Part shown: in pieces, positions 34,911 to 44,977 of the stretch
How positions within the stretch are numbered: position 1 is the stretch's first letter
How the letters are laid out: each line of letters begins with the position of its first letter
The notes under the pieces: generated by a model
The model's input: the letters and a program-made list of their open reading frames with translations, nothing else
The model's database searches: none
What the model was told of the DNA's origin: nothing
Assembly: GCA_964419335.1 (NCBI GenBank)
Contig: CAYQOX010000001.1
Coordinates: 1 to 64,000, forward strand
Direction of reading: 5' to 3'
Origin: CAYQOX01 sp964419335
GTDB taxonomy: Bacteria; Hinthialibacterota; Hinthialibacteria; Hinthialibacterales; Hinthialibacteraceae
Length of the DNA: 64,000 bases
Position numbers and translations under genes: made by a program

Positions 34911-35696
34911 ATGGTTACCCAAGATTCCACCCGGAATGATCAAGAAGAACAACCTTATGATGATGATGAACAAGATCTTGGTGGCTCGATGACTTTCATG
35001 GAGCATTTGGCCGAATTACGAGAGCGGATTATTCGCTCTCTTATTGCACTTTTGATCGCCATGGTCATATGCTTTGTTTTTGCAGAATCGATCCTCGTCA
35101 TTATTCAAGATACCGTACCAGAAGGGGTTACTCTTCAAACCCTTAGTCCAGCAGAGACACTTATAACAGAATTTAAAATTTCGTTTGTTGCAGGGTTATT
35201 TATTGCTTTTCCTGTGCTTTTTTATCAAGCATGGATGTTTGTCGCGCCTGGGTTGTATAAACGAGAAAAGCGTATTGTTTTTCCGATGATTTTTGCCTCG
35301 TGGGCGTGTTTTATTATGGGAGGATTGTTCTGTTATTTTGTCGTATTCCGTTTCACGTTAAATTTTTTGGAAAGCATTACTCCCGGGTTTATCAATAGCG
35401 GATGGCGCTTGAGTGAGTTTGTCTCGTTTACGCTGCGTTTTGTTTTGGCTTTCGGGATTGTTTTTGAAGAACCTGTGGTCATTCTCTTACTAGCCCGGAT
35501 TGGTTTGGTTAACCAAAAAATGTTATGGAGTTTTTTCCCTTATGCCGTTATTATTATGTTAGCTTTATCGGCTTTGATTACACCGCCGGATCCCATGAGT
35601 CAGGCGATGTGTGCGGTGCCTTTGGTTGCACTCTATTTAATTTCTGTCTTAATTGTTCGTTTCATTGAGAAGAAGAGTGAGGAAGAAATTGGATAA
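34911..35696 (+). CDS. tatC: Sec-independent translocase TatC (261 aa)
   Basis: Receptor for twin-arginine signal peptides, with six membrane helices. FMEHLAELRERIIRSL is the diagnostic N-terminus, and FVAPGLYKREKR and the LxFGxxFExPV motif (LAFGIVFEEPVV) match TatC. The 35 or so N-terminal residues ahead of it are acidic. The next gene overlaps its last eight bases. Confidence 0.95.
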   Translation: MVTQDSTRNDQEEQPYDDDEQDLGGSMTFMEHLAELRERIIRSLIALLIAMVICFVFAESILVIIQDTVPEGVTLQTLSPAETLITEFKISFVAGLFIAFPVLFYQAWMFVAPGLYKREKRIVFPMIFASWACFIMGGLFCYFVVFRFTLNFLESITPGFINSGWRLSEFVSFTLRFVLAFGIVFEEPVVILLLARIGLVNQKMLWSFFPYAVIIMLALSALITPPDPMSQAMCAVPLVALYLISVLIVRFIEKKSEEEIG

Positions 35697-36723
35697 AGCG
35701 GTCAACGATCGGCTGCGTGAGTTCATAGAAGACAGGATCGTTCTAGTCACGGGTGGGACGGGCTCCATCGGAAGTGAAATTGTCCGCCAGATTATTCCCT
35801 ACCAGCCGCGTATTATCCGGATACTAAGCCGGGATGAATATAAACAATCGCAGTTGCGCCACCAATTGCGGGATTATCATTTTATTCGCTATCTATTGGG
35901 GGATATACGCGAATATGAACGGTTGCAACGAGCGATGGAAGATGTAAATCTTGTTTTTCATGCCGCTGCATTAAAGCGAATCGAATCTACAGAATATGCG
36001 CCTATCGAAGCGGTAAAAACCAACGTGCTCGGGACGCAAAATGTGATTACGGCGACGTTGGATAATCCGGTCACCGACCGGGTTGTTTCGATTAGTACCG
36101 ATAAGGCGGTGAATGTGACTTCAACCATGGGCGCGACGAAATTGCTTGCCGAGCGGTTGATTACCTGGGCTTCTTTTTATCGCCGAAAACCCCATAAAAC
36201 TTTGTGTTCAGTTCGTTTTGGAAATGTGTTGGATTCACGCGGGTCTGTAATTCCTTTATGGCGTGAACAGATTCAAAAAGGCGGCCCGGTGACATTGAGT
36301 CATACCGATATGCGGCGTTTTTTTATGTCTATCCCGAATGCGGTGGAATTGGTGCTCAATGCGGCTGCTCATGCAAGTGGAGGAGAAATCTTTATTTTAC
36401 GAATGATTTCTGTGTGGATTCGGGATTTGGCCGAAGTGTTGATCGAAGAACTCGCGCCGAAATATGGACGATCTCCCAAAGAGATCGAAATTAAAGTGAC
36501 CGGGGGACAAGCAGGGGAAAAACTCGATGAGGATCTTCTCGCTCCCAATGAATTAGAGCGAACCTTTTGGGTTAACGAAAACATGGCGGTTATTGTTCCC
36601 ACGCATCGGGTTGAAGAGTATGGAAATAAAAAGCTCAAAAATTTTGAAGGCTATACAAGCAGCACACATCCTGTAAGTAAGGAAGAATTACGTGACTACT
36701 TGAAACAGCAAGGAATTGTTTAG
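35689..36723 (+). CDS. FlaA1/PseB-type nucleotide-sugar 4,6-dehydratase (344 aa)
   Basis: Short-chain dehydrogenase acting on UDP-GlcNAc-type sugars. Rossmann motif VTGGTGSIGSEIVRQ, then FHAAALKRI. The catalytic segment STDKAVNVTSTMGATKLLAE has the M-x-x-x-K that replaces Y-x-x-x-K in inverting 4,6-dehydratases (PseB, FlaA1, CapD). RFGNVLDSRGSVIPLW is also diagnostic. No ATG is available. The TTG at 35689 has AGGA eight bases upstream and is preferred; a GTG at 35677 and TTG codons further up are alternatives. It overlaps tatC by eight bases and is followed by folC. Confidence 0.85.
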   Translation: MDKAVNDRLREFIEDRIVLVTGGTGSIGSEIVRQIIPYQPRIIRILSRDEYKQSQLRHQLRDYHFIRYLLGDIREYERLQRAMEDVNLVFHAAALKRIESTEYAPIEAVKTNVLGTQNVITATLDNPVTDRVVSISTDKAVNVTSTMGATKLLAERLITWASFYRRKPHKTLCSVRFGNVLDSRGSVIPLWREQIQKGGPVTLSHTDMRRFFMSIPNAVELVLNAAAHASGGEIFILRMISVWIRDLAEVLIEELAPKYGRSPKEIEIKVTGGQAGEKLDEDLLAPNELERTFWVNENMAVIVPTHRVEEYGNKKLKNFEGYTSSTHPVSKEELRDYLKQQGIV

Positions 36724-36780
36724 CCGCAGGTTTTCATTCCACGAGCATATCATACCAGGAATTACACAAGAAATATTCTC

Positions 36781-38130
36781 ATGATTACATCCTTCAAAGA
36801 GGCAATTCGCTATCTCTATTCCTTTGTTTCCTATGAACATAAATCAGATTGGGGGTATAGCGATAAAACATTAAATCTTCAACGTTATCGCGGGTTGTTG
36901 GAAGTGTTGGGGCATCCCCAGAATGAGATAGCCGCGATTCATGTGGCGGGGAGCGATGGAAAAGGATCAACGTGCGCCATGCTCTCTTCCACATTGCAGA
37001 GTCTCGGTTTTAAGACGGGGACTTACCTTTCTCCCCATTTGGAAAATATCCGTGAACGCATTTGTATCAATGATTGTTGGATATCGGAAGAAGAGTTTAC
37101 AGTTTGGACTCATTTCATTTATCAAACCTTAGAAACGATGCCCCCAATGCCTGAAGGATATGCTACTTTTTTTGAGTTACTAACGACCATGGCTTTCCTT
37201 CATTTCAAGAAACAAAAAGTAGATTTTGCCATTATCGAAACCGGTATGGGAGGGCGTTTGGATGCTACTAACGTCATGCGGGATCCCCTCGTAACCATCA
37301 TTACTCATATTTCTTTAGAGCATACAGAGCGGCTGGGAAACACGCTTGCAGAAATCGCGGATGAGAAACTTGGGATTACCCGTCCTCATGTACCTGTGGT
37401 TATCGGTCATCAAGAAGAAAGCCTTTATCCCCATTTCAAGGAGCGTTTAAAGGAGCATCGTGCCCCCGTAATTTTCACGGATGAATCTTATTTCATCAGA
37501 AAACATGAACGCAACCACTATTACCGTTCGGTTACGATAGCCCATGAGCCTTATACTGAACGAACCGTGAATATTCCTCTGTTTGGTTATTATCAATTAC
37601 AGAATGTACGTAATACTCTTGCTACGCTTGATCTTCTTAGAGAACGAGACATTATTGGCGAATTCGATTCTTATCAATTGGATGAAGGCTTCAAAAATAC
37701 ATATTGGCCGGGACGTTTTGAAATTATTTGGCGAAATAATCAAGCTGCGGTGGTGTTGGACGTGGCTCACACTGTCAAAGGGGCCTGGTCATTGCGGAAC
37801 TCGTTAGACGAGATCTTTCCTAAACGAAAGTGTTATTTCCTGATGGGGTTTCTTTATGGGAAAAAAGTGATCGAGATGCTCAACCACTTAGCCCGGGAAG
37901 GAGATCATTTTTTATTCACAAAAGCCCCGAGTCCACGGGGAATGCCTATAGAGCAAATCCGAAGTGAAATTGATGGCTGGACTCATCCTGTGGAGGCACG
38001 TATGGAGGAAGAATTCCCGGCGAATGCGTTACAGCGAGCCTTGCAGCTCGCTGGGCTGGAGGATGTGATTGTGGTTACGGGATCGCTCTATTTAGTGGGA
38101 GAATTGCGGCAAATCGTAAAAGAACTATGA
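36781..38130 (+). CDS. folC: Folylpolyglutamate / dihydrofolate synthase (449 aa)
   Basis: Adds glutamate to folates (and probably to dihydropteroate). The P-loop reads HVAGSDGKGSTCAML (about 55-67), with S-D where G-T-N is usual. SPHLENIRERI, FEXXT-like FFELLTTMAF and ETGMGGRLDATN are typical of FolC. The C-terminal Mur-ligase-like domain has VVLDVAHT in place of the D-G-A-H motif. The length is standard. It ends three bases from the stop of the convergent unknown gene. Confidence 0.9.
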   Translation: MITSFKEAIRYLYSFVSYEHKSDWGYSDKTLNLQRYRGLLEVLGHPQNEIAAIHVAGSDGKGSTCAMLSSTLQSLGFKTGTYLSPHLENIRERICINDCWISEEEFTVWTHFIYQTLETMPPMPEGYATFFELLTTMAFLHFKKQKVDFAIIETGMGGRLDATNVMRDPLVTIITHISLEHTERLGNTLAEIADEKLGITRPHVPVVIGHQEESLYPHFKERLKEHRAPVIFTDESYFIRKHERNHYYRSVTIAHEPYTERTVNIPLFGYYQLQNVRNTLATLDLLRERDIIGEFDSYQLDEGFKNTYWPGRFEIIWRNNQAAVVLDVAHTVKGAWSLRNSLDEIFPKRKCYFLMGFLYGKKVIEMLNHLAREGDHFLFTKAPSPRGMPIEQIRSEIDGWTHPVEARMEEEFPANALQRALQLAGLEDVIVVTGSLYLVGELRQIVKEL

Positions 38131-38133
38131 AGA

Positions 38134-39204
38134 CTACCGGCGGCGATCTAAATAAGCCATACCTCGTGGTTTCTTTTTTTCTTGAGTCTTGGATTCCGGT
38201 TTAGGTTCTTCGGCAGGTTCTTCGGGTACTGCTGGAGGTTCTGTTTCGGGAGTGGTTTCTTGGGCTTCCTGAGAAATATTCAGAGCATGTTTTCCTTCTT
38301 CGCTTTCTCCCAGTTCACTTTCCCGCGAACTCACCACGACATCAAGCCCTTCTCGTTCGCTCTCAGCAATAAGCGCTTGTCCTTTATACCCTACCGGGGG
38401 GGTACCCATCATGGAATAAGCCATATCCCAGCGGCTTATACGGACGAGTTGGGTCGTTTCACCACCGCGTAGGGATTCTTTGATCTTGTTGGAAATAGCG
38501 AGTATTCGGCGTTGGTAGGTGGGGATTCGATCACGCAGTTTTTTGTCCAGTACTGCAATTACCCGATTCAATGTTTCTAAATCATATCCCAATTGTTCCG
38601 GGCTGGTTTCGCCTCGTTCAAGCATTTCTTGGGTAATTCGGCAACGTTCGGCGAGAGAAACATAGTTGGACATTGCAAAAGATAAATGATCCCCTTGGTC
38701 TTTGAAATTATCCAATAGTCCTCTTACGCGTAGTTCGCAATTCTCAAATTCCCGTTGGAGAAAATCATGACTACCCCCAAGTGATTCTTTTAAATTGTTC
38801 AGGAGGATAAGATCATGAGCGGCGGCCATAATAAGTTGGCGGATATTATTTATATGATTCCCGAACATTTCGGCGGTGGTGAGCTGCCAGACTGGCATGG
38901 GGCCTTCTTTTTTTAAGCGAGTGACTTGTTTGTCTATCTCTTCCTTATAGTTTTCCAGTCCTTGTTGGGGCAGCCAAAACATCCCACGACCTGCGATGAC
39001 ACATGTAATTTCCCGATCGGGATAAGAGTTACGGATTCCATTTTCAATTTGGTAGATATGGCCACGGATTTTTTTGAAAAGGTTGAAATCGACTTCCCAG
39101 GGATGTTCTGTGCCGGAGAGTTCTGAGAAGGTGATTTTGTAAAGGGCGTAGTCTTCTAAGAGAATTACAATCTCATCGGATAGAAGGAGTGCGGGTTTTC
39201 CCAT
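38134..39204 (-). CDS. Unknown cytoplasmic protein with acidic Pro/Glu tail (356 aa)
   Basis: No family recognised. The first 100 residues are mixed strand and helix (ALLLSDEIVILLEDYALYKI). The middle (about 110-250) is helical and probably coiled-coil. The C-terminus (about 290-356) is a low-complexity Pro/Glu/Lys segment (TEPPAVPEEPAEEPKPES) ending RGMAYLDRRR. No signal peptide or membrane helix is seen. It is monocistronic and convergent with folC. The organisation suggests a scaffold or regulator; nothing more can be said. Confidence 0.6.
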   Translation of the reverse strand: MGKPALLLSDEIVILLEDYALYKITFSELSGTEHPWEVDFNLFKKIRGHIYQIENGIRNSYPDREITCVIAGRGMFWLPQQGLENYKEEIDKQVTRLKKEGPMPVWQLTTAEMFGNHINNIRQLIMAAAHDLILLNNLKESLGGSHDFLQREFENCELRVRGLLDNFKDQGDHLSFAMSNYVSLAERCRITQEMLERGETSPEQLGYDLETLNRVIAVLDKKLRDRIPTYQRRILAISNKIKESLRGGETTQLVRISRWDMAYSMMGTPPVGYKGQALIAESEREGLDVVVSSRESELGESEEGKHALNISQEAQETTPETEPPAVPEEPAEEPKPESKTQEKKKPRGMAYLDRRR

Positions 39205-39400
39205 TATTGTTTATCCATTATGGAGGAAATTGGTGGTACAAAATAATTCTAGTATTTATTATAAATCAAAAGCTGTAACAAATCGAGATTTTTCACAGTA
39301 TTAAACAAGAAATATAAATCTATTTAGTACAAATCTGTGTTAAATCTATTTACGTGAAAGTAAAACTTATTTACAAAAGTCAGATCAATATATTCATTCC

Positions 39401-41212
39401 TCAGGAATGGCGTTCGATTTCATATAAACGTTTGCTATAGAGATGCAGTATATCCCGACGCTTAATTAAGCCAATAAAATGATTCGTTTCTGGTTCCAAT
39501 ACTGGAATCTCATTGCTATCCAAGACGGTGAGTTTACGCAATGCGGTATGAAGGTCATCCATTGGGGTTACATATTCATAATCCTGATTTGCAATATCGA
39601 TCGCCACGATCAGGTCTCGCATATGTTCTTCCAAGAGAAATTCTCGTAATTGTTCCACTGTAAAAATACCAACGACTTTTCCTTTTTGATCAATCACAGG
39701 GAATAGATTTTGGGTAGAATCAAGGATGAGGGGTAAGATTTGGCGTAAGGTCATGTTGTAAGGAACTTTACGGATTTTACGTTGGATTTCCAATTCGGAG
39801 ACGCGTAATCCCGCCAGGACGTCGGTACGATATTCTCCCATGTGCGCTGGAGAATCGGATTTGGACCATACTTGTTCTTCATATAAGGTCCACCGATCGG
39901 TGAGGATGTAGGTTAAAGAGGAAACGAGCATCATAGGAACCAATAGATCGTAGGAATTGGACATTTCGGTGATCATTAACAAACTGGCTACGGGAACTTT
40001 AGCGATGCCAGAAAAGAAAGCCACCATGCCTACCAAAGCAAAGGATCGGGGATCGAGAATTAAGCTGGGAAAGAAATTGTGAAAGATTTGGCCAAAGGAA
40101 GCGCCTAACATGGCGCCTATAAACAAGGAAGGGCCAAAGACACCTCCACTTCCACCGGAAGAAATGGTAAATGCTGTAGCGAATAATTTCGCAAAAGCGA
40201 GAATGAGCATTAATTTTATGGGAAGGGAGTTTGTTAAGGTTTTTTCAATCCAACCGTAGCCTCCGGCTAGGATCCCTGGCTGCCAAAGAGCCAGTAGTCC
40301 CAGCATCAATCCGCCAATCATAGGGACAAAGTGAGGTGGAATGGGGATTTTTTTGAAAAAATAATCGCGTGATCCATAAAAAACGATTACATAAATCACA
40401 CCAACAAAAGCACAAAGAAGACCTAAAAGTGAATAAGGGATTAATTCCCAGGCATGAAAATTAAATTCTGGGGTATAAAATACTTGAGTTTGGCCTGTGA
40501 GAGTAGAAAAAACAGAAAAAGAGACCAGCGCTGAAATAATCGCAGGAATTAAGGCTTCTGTTTCCATCTCTTGGTTACGGTACAGGATTTCGATTGCGAG
40601 TATCGCTCCTCCCAAGGGAGCACAGAAAATTGCGCCGATTCCGCCTGCGGTTCCTGCGACTAAAAGATGGCGCCGGGTTGTAACATTCAAATGGAGAACT
40701 TGTCCCAGCCAGGAACCGAAACCCGCTCCAATTTGTGCGATCGGGCCCTCGCGCCCAGCGGATCCGCCCGAACCAATCGTGATGGCAGAAGCGATTGTCT
40801 TAAGAATGGGAACGCGGTATCGTATACGTCCCCGGTTTCGATGGAAGGAATGAATATAGGCGTCGGTTCCATGCCCCTCGGCTTCAGGTGCAAAAGTGTA
40901 AACGATTATCCCGCCAATCAGTCCTCCCAAAGCGGGAACGAGAGGTAATAACCAATAGCGAAGGCCTTCGGCCGGTTGAAAAATAAAACTATCGGTACCT
41001 ACTTTGATTTGGGACCAACCCAACCCATGAAACATAAAGATATCGAGACTGCCGTGCACAAGGAAATTAAAGAGGAGAGCGCCAAAACCGGAGATGATAC
41101 CGACAAGGGCACCTAAAATAACCAATTGTCCAGATTGGAGAAAATTGTGGAGAAAGAATCTACGTTTCGCTGAAGTCGAAGAGGTTGTGGACTCGGATTT
41201 TTCGTCTTTCAT
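39401..41212 (-). CDS. ClC-family chloride channel/transporter with CBS pair (603 aa)
   Basis: Membrane protein with the ClC fold (residues about 30-440) and a C-terminal pair of CBS domains (about 465-595). Signature segments: GSGGSAGREGPIAQIGAG, whose Glu in G-R-E-G-P is the gating/proton glutamate, and SGGSGGVFGPSLFIGAMLG, the G-G-x-F-x-P-S-L filter. The first selectivity motif appears as AEGHGTDAY, as in many bacterial ClCs of this branch. The intact gating Glu favours H+/Cl- exchange; CBS domains usually bind adenine nucleotides. It is monocistronic. Confidence 0.92.
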   Translation of the reverse strand: MKDEKSESTTSSTSAKRRFFLHNFLQSGQLVILGALVGIISGFGALLFNFLVHGSLDIFMFHGLGWSQIKVGTDSFIFQPAEGLRYWLLPLVPALGGLIGGIIVYTFAPEAEGHGTDAYIHSFHRNRGRIRYRVPILKTIASAITIGSGGSAGREGPIAQIGAGFGSWLGQVLHLNVTTRRHLLVAGTAGGIGAIFCAPLGGAILAIEILYRNQEMETEALIPAIISALVSFSVFSTLTGQTQVFYTPEFNFHAWELIPYSLLGLLCAFVGVIYVIVFYGSRDYFFKKIPIPPHFVPMIGGLMLGLLALWQPGILAGGYGWIEKTLTNSLPIKLMLILAFAKLFATAFTISSGGSGGVFGPSLFIGAMLGASFGQIFHNFFPSLILDPRSFALVGMVAFFSGIAKVPVASLLMITEMSNSYDLLVPMMLVSSLTYILTDRWTLYEEQVWSKSDSPAHMGEYRTDVLAGLRVSELEIQRKIRKVPYNMTLRQILPLILDSTQNLFPVIDQKGKVVGIFTVEQLREFLLEEHMRDLIVAIDIANQDYEYVTPMDDLHTALRKLTVLDSNEIPVLEPETNHFIGLIKRRDILHLYSKRLYEIERHS

Positions 41213-41634
41213 AAAGTAGTATTTCCTTCTGCAAAAAGGTTTTAGGTATTATGCTGGAACGTGAATATGCCCTCTCAGCCAAAAGGGACTTTTTACGATC
41301 TAAAATAATTGATGCCGTAAATAATGTGAGCCTGGGTGAAACCCGGTTATGGGCTTGTAATGTATATTTTAGGCAATATACAGATCATTCGTTTACGTAG
41401 CATAATATGTTCAAAGACATCAAAAAAAATAGTATATGAGATATTACTTACTGTTTCGTGGGATCAAGAACTCCAGGAGTTGGAGTTTACCATATTTCAA
41501 TGTACTTTTTAAAAGAAACCTGTCAATCCGAAGCCCAGCCTAAAAGAACAAATCGGCATGGGGATTGCCACAAAGAACCATATGGATCACGATTCATTAG
41601 AATTTACAATCACCGGAATTAGCGAGTTGGGCTT
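41213..41634. other. 422-bp gap without a gene
   Basis: Between the divergent ClC and MATE genes. Visible elements are a small CTGGGT/ACCCGG hairpin near 41333-41350 and an AACTCC/GGAGTT dyad near 41470-41488. No reading frame, tRNA or strong promoter is supported. The MATE leader must lie at the right end. Confidence 0.5.
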
Positions 41635-43068
41635 TTGAGTAATCAATATAAAGCGATAAAATCTTTCGATACAAAACCATTTAAACCAGGCGGTTTTCGA
41701 GAATTTGTCTACGTGGCGCTTCCGTTGATCATTAGCAAAGCCTCGATCACGGTGATGAATTTCGTCGACCGTCTGTTTCTTTCTTGGTCGAGTACCGAGG
41801 AAATCGCGGCCGCCGTACCTGCGGGCACATTATTCTTTACTCTCATTGCGATTTTTTTCGGAACTAGTGAATATACTAACACTTTTGTAGCGCAGTATTA
41901 CGGAGCCAACCGACCGAAAGGGATTGCTTCCTCTGTTTGGCAAGGGATTTATTTTTCTCTCATTAGCAGCGTGATATGTTTTGTTATGCTTCCTGTGGGA
42001 TGGTTTATTTTTGACCTCGCGGGTCATGATCCTAAGGTGGCAGCGCTAGAGAAAATGTATTTTAGTTGGTTAATGGTCTGTGCCCCCTTTATCATTATCA
42101 ACCATGCGCTGAGCGGTTTTTACTCGGGGCGGGGGAAGACTCAAGTAATCATGACCCTCAATGTCTTGGCTCATCTGTTGAATGGTTTTCTTGATTATGC
42201 TCTTATTTTTGGTAAGTGGGGAATGCCTGAATTAGGGCTAAAAGGTGCAGCCATTGCCACTGTTATTGCCCAAGTTTTGCTAACGGTTATTTATTTTTGT
42301 TTGATATTAGGGCCAACCAATCACCAACGTTATGGTACGCGTACAGCGACTCAGTTTCGCTGGCCTCTACTCAAGAAACTGATTCGTTATGGCTCTCCGG
42401 TGGGAATCCAATTCACTTTGGATATCGGATCTTTCGCTGCGTTTTCTCTGATGATTGGTAGTTTGGGGAATGTCGAATTAGCAGCAAGCAATATTGTCAT
42501 GGCTATTAATATGCTTGCTTTCTTTCCTATGATTGGTGCCGAAGTGGCAACTTGTGCCTTGGTGGGGCAGTATATTGGGCGGGGGGATAAAAAAACAGCG
42601 GAGAAATGTGCCTATACGGCCTGGTTGAGTGTAGAAGGGTATATGATCTTTTTTGCTCTTATTTATGTGATTTTTCCGGAACAATTGATGCTACTTTTCC
42701 AGGGTGATTATAATAATCCCAATATTCCGTTTGAGAAAATTGTAGACTATGGTTCAACGCTTTTGTGGCTTGTGGCCATTTATCAAATATCGGATGGAAT
42801 GATCCTCACATTCTCAGGTGCATTGCGCGGGGCGGGGGATACGTTTTACGCAATGTGGGTAAGTGTGATTTTCGCCTGGTGTTTTTTTGTCCCTGGAGCT
42901 TGGATAATATTACATATCATTGATTGGGGTATTTATGCCGCTTGGGGTTGGACTACGCTTTATTTGACCATTGTTGGTTTATTACTCTTTTTGCGTTTTC
43001 GTTCGGGGAAATGGAAAAATATTGATTTGATTGGGGACGATACCTTTGGTGAACCAAGGCGAGGATAA
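41635..43068 (+). CDS. MATE-family efflux transporter (477 aa)
   Basis: Twelve predicted membrane helices in two repeats, typical of Na+ or H+ driven multidrug/toxin exporters. Family features include FVYVALPLIISKASITVMNFVDRLFL, LKGAAIATVIAQ in repeat one and the second-repeat FSGALRGAGDTFYAMW. The start is a TTG at 41635 with no clear ribosome site; the N-terminal 20 residues are hydrophilic. The next gene follows after three bases, so the two are cotranscribed. Confidence 0.9.
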   Translation: MSNQYKAIKSFDTKPFKPGGFREFVYVALPLIISKASITVMNFVDRLFLSWSSTEEIAAAVPAGTLFFTLIAIFFGTSEYTNTFVAQYYGANRPKGIASSVWQGIYFSLISSVICFVMLPVGWFIFDLAGHDPKVAALEKMYFSWLMVCAPFIIINHALSGFYSGRGKTQVIMTLNVLAHLLNGFLDYALIFGKWGMPELGLKGAAIATVIAQVLLTVIYFCLILGPTNHQRYGTRTATQFRWPLLKKLIRYGSPVGIQFTLDIGSFAAFSLMIGSLGNVELAASNIVMAINMLAFFPMIGAEVATCALVGQYIGRGDKKTAEKCAYTAWLSVEGYMIFFALIYVIFPEQLMLLFQGDYNNPNIPFEKIVDYGSTLLWLVAIYQISDGMILTFSGALRGAGDTFYAMWVSVIFAWCFFVPGAWIILHIIDWGIYAAWGWTTLYLTIVGLLLFLRFRSGKWKNIDLIGDDTFGEPRRG

Positions 43069-43071
43069 TAA

Positions 43072-43929
43072 ATGGATACGGTTACTGTCGTTGATTTATT
43101 TAAGGCTGCGATACTGGATAGTTTGAATGCGATGGTGTTGGTTTTGTTCATAGGGGGGTTGCTTTTTTGGGTATTTTCCTCTTCCTGGCGGATCCATCTT
43201 TATTTTCCCATTTTTTGCAGTGGCATTCTCACTTTAGGGACGCTGTATCTTCTCCCTTATGGGGCTATTCCCATAAGTTTCTTTTTCTTCTTTGGTTTGT
43301 GGGGAGTGACTCTTCCATTTCTTGCCTATTGTGAGTGGGAAGATCGAAAATTGTCGTTGTCACCAGAGGTTCGAAGTTTGAACCGAATGATACATGGCTT
43401 GGTACTTTTTGCTTTCTTGTTGTTAAGTGGCATGGCCATTGTCCGATCGGAGGAACTCGGCATAGCCTGGCAAGGCATTAATACTTATAGTTTCATTACG
43501 TTTGTCTTTTTTCTTTTTTATCGTATCGCGCCATGGTATTTAATTCCTGAGCCTGCGTACAAGTTTCCGGGAAAAACCGTTTTTTACTGTGGAATTGGAC
43601 TCTTTCTACTTCATCTTTGTATGTGGGGATATACGGGATTTCACGCTGTTTTTGATGAAGGCAGTGGCAGTTTTCGCATGAAAGGAAAAACCTTTGCCTT
43701 GGATTATTCACAACATTGGCAGTTTTCACGTCTTGAGAATTTAATCTTACAGCATTGGTACTATCCCACTCCTATCGAGAGAAAAAGTGAGGATTCAGTT
43801 TCCCTCAAACTTCGCTATCCTTTGGCTTCAAAACAAGCGCTTGTCTGTCATTTTCCGTTGATCATTGAGCATTCTCGCGTTTTTCAACGTGCACAAGTAA
43901 AAAAAGAGACCCTCATTCGAATGCTATGA
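43072..43929 (+). CDS. Unknown multi-pass membrane protein (285 aa)
   Basis: About six hydrophobic segments lie in residues 1-180 (for example MVLVLFIGGLLFWVFSSSW and GAIPISFFFFFGLWGVTLPF). They are followed by a soluble C-terminal domain of about 100 residues (FRMKGKTFALDYSQHWQF onwards). I recognise no family. It starts three bases after the MATE transporter stop and probably shares its mRNA. Confidence 0.6.
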   Translation: MDTVTVVDLFKAAILDSLNAMVLVLFIGGLLFWVFSSSWRIHLYFPIFCSGILTLGTLYLLPYGAIPISFFFFFGLWGVTLPFLAYCEWEDRKLSLSPEVRSLNRMIHGLVLFAFLLLSGMAIVRSEELGIAWQGINTYSFITFVFFLFYRIAPWYLIPEPAYKFPGKTVFYCGIGLFLLHLCMWGYTGFHAVFDEGSGSFRMKGKTFALDYSQHWQFSRLENLILQHWYYPTPIERKSEDSVSLKLRYPLASKQALVCHFPLIIEHSRVFQRAQVKKETLIRML

Positions 43930-43942
43930 CGATTTCCTCCTT

Positions 43943-44977
43943 TTATTCTTTACATTGAAACACGCGTGAATTTAACGTTTCGTTGATCGTCATGGTGAAT
44001 TGGTTCCCATTGCGGTGAACGTGGGCTTTGATGAAATGGCCCGGTTGCTTGGGATTTAAATTCGCAATGTAATCGGGATCGGTATTATCTTCCACGGGGA
44101 TGCTTACGTTCCAGTGCAATTGATAAAGCGCTTTGCAGAAGGAGAATTCTTCAAGCATTTTAATTACATCTGAATTCCCTCCTTTTCTCGGACCATTGCA
44201 TAATACAGCCACCTGAGGTTTGATGCTCTTAAGAAAGGTTGGATTGTTACTCGAGGCGAAACCATGGTGGTTAACCATATAGAGGTCAACGGTGCCGATG
44301 GTGTTATTCGGGCAGACTAAATCATGCTCTACCATCCAGGTGATATCACCCCCGCAGAAAAATTCGAAATCCCCATAACGAAGCAAGAAGGCCAGACTGT
44401 TGGGATTATCATCTTGAATACGCTCGCGGGTTTTTGCTTCTTCACATAAAGGATTCTCTTCACCACCAGAAATCACTTCTTGGTTGGCCGCAACGCAGAT
44501 CATTTCCAATTGAGGTGTATCTTCGGCTTGTTTGAGTGGAATTGTATCTCCTGGTTTGACGGCTTCACTTTCACCATCGGAGGCTTTTTGGTAATTTTTG
44601 ATTTGAATTTTGTATTGTTCAGGATCTTCCGGCAATTCATCCACGATCCCGCGGTCATAAAATTTCTTGATAGGAAGCATTTCACGGAGGGCGAGAATAT
44701 CGCCAAAGTGATCACGGTGCCAATGGGTGGTGATGCTATAATCGAGCTGTTTTAAGCCTGCATGATTCACAATCGTATTGTAAATGCGTTTCGCATCGCG
44801 ATTTTCTTCGGTTAGCCAGCCTGAGTCGATGAGGATGGATTCACCGGCAGGGGTGGTGATTAATGTAGCCGCGCCACCGAGTACATCGATAAAATAAATT
44901 TCCAAGTCGCGCCCGTAACTGGATAAAACGCTTGAGATAAGCAATCCCAGCATCAGGATGGGTTTCAAAAACTTCAT
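43943..44977 (-). CDS. Secreted ComEC-like metallo-beta-lactamase-fold hydrolase (344 aa)
   Basis: Signal peptide at 1-22, so periplasmic or extracellular. The metal motif HWHRDH supplies H85, H87, D89 and H90; LEIYFIDVLGGAATLITTP and a later VDLYMVNHHGFASSNN (second metal site) match the ComEC/Rec2-related MBL branch. The lone MBL domain without the ComEC membrane part suggests a stand-alone phosphodiesterase/nuclease-like or lactonase-like enzyme. Monocistronic, convergent with the unknown membrane protein. Confidence 0.82.
   Translation of the reverse strand: MKFLKPILMLGLLISSVLSSYGRDLEIYFIDVLGGAATLITTPAGESILIDSGWLTEENRDAKRIYNTIVNHAGLKQLDYSITTHWHRDHFGDILALREMLPIKKFYDRGIVDELPEDPEQYKIQIKNYQKASDGESEAVKPGDTIPLKQAEDTPQLEMICVAANQEVISGGEENPLCEEAKTRERIQDDNPNSLAFLLRYGDFEFFCGGDITWMVEHDLVCPNNTIGTVDLYMVNHHGFASSNNPTFLKSIKPQVAVLCNGPRKGGNSDVIKMLEEFSFCKALYQLHWNVSIPVEDNTDPDYIANLNPKQPGHFIKAHVHRNGNQFTMTINETLNSRVFQCKE

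Noticed and set aside
41635..41700. Sigma-54 (-24/-12) promoters near the regulators
   Set aside because: I looked for TGGCAC-N5-TTGC patterns before most operons and found no convincing copy.
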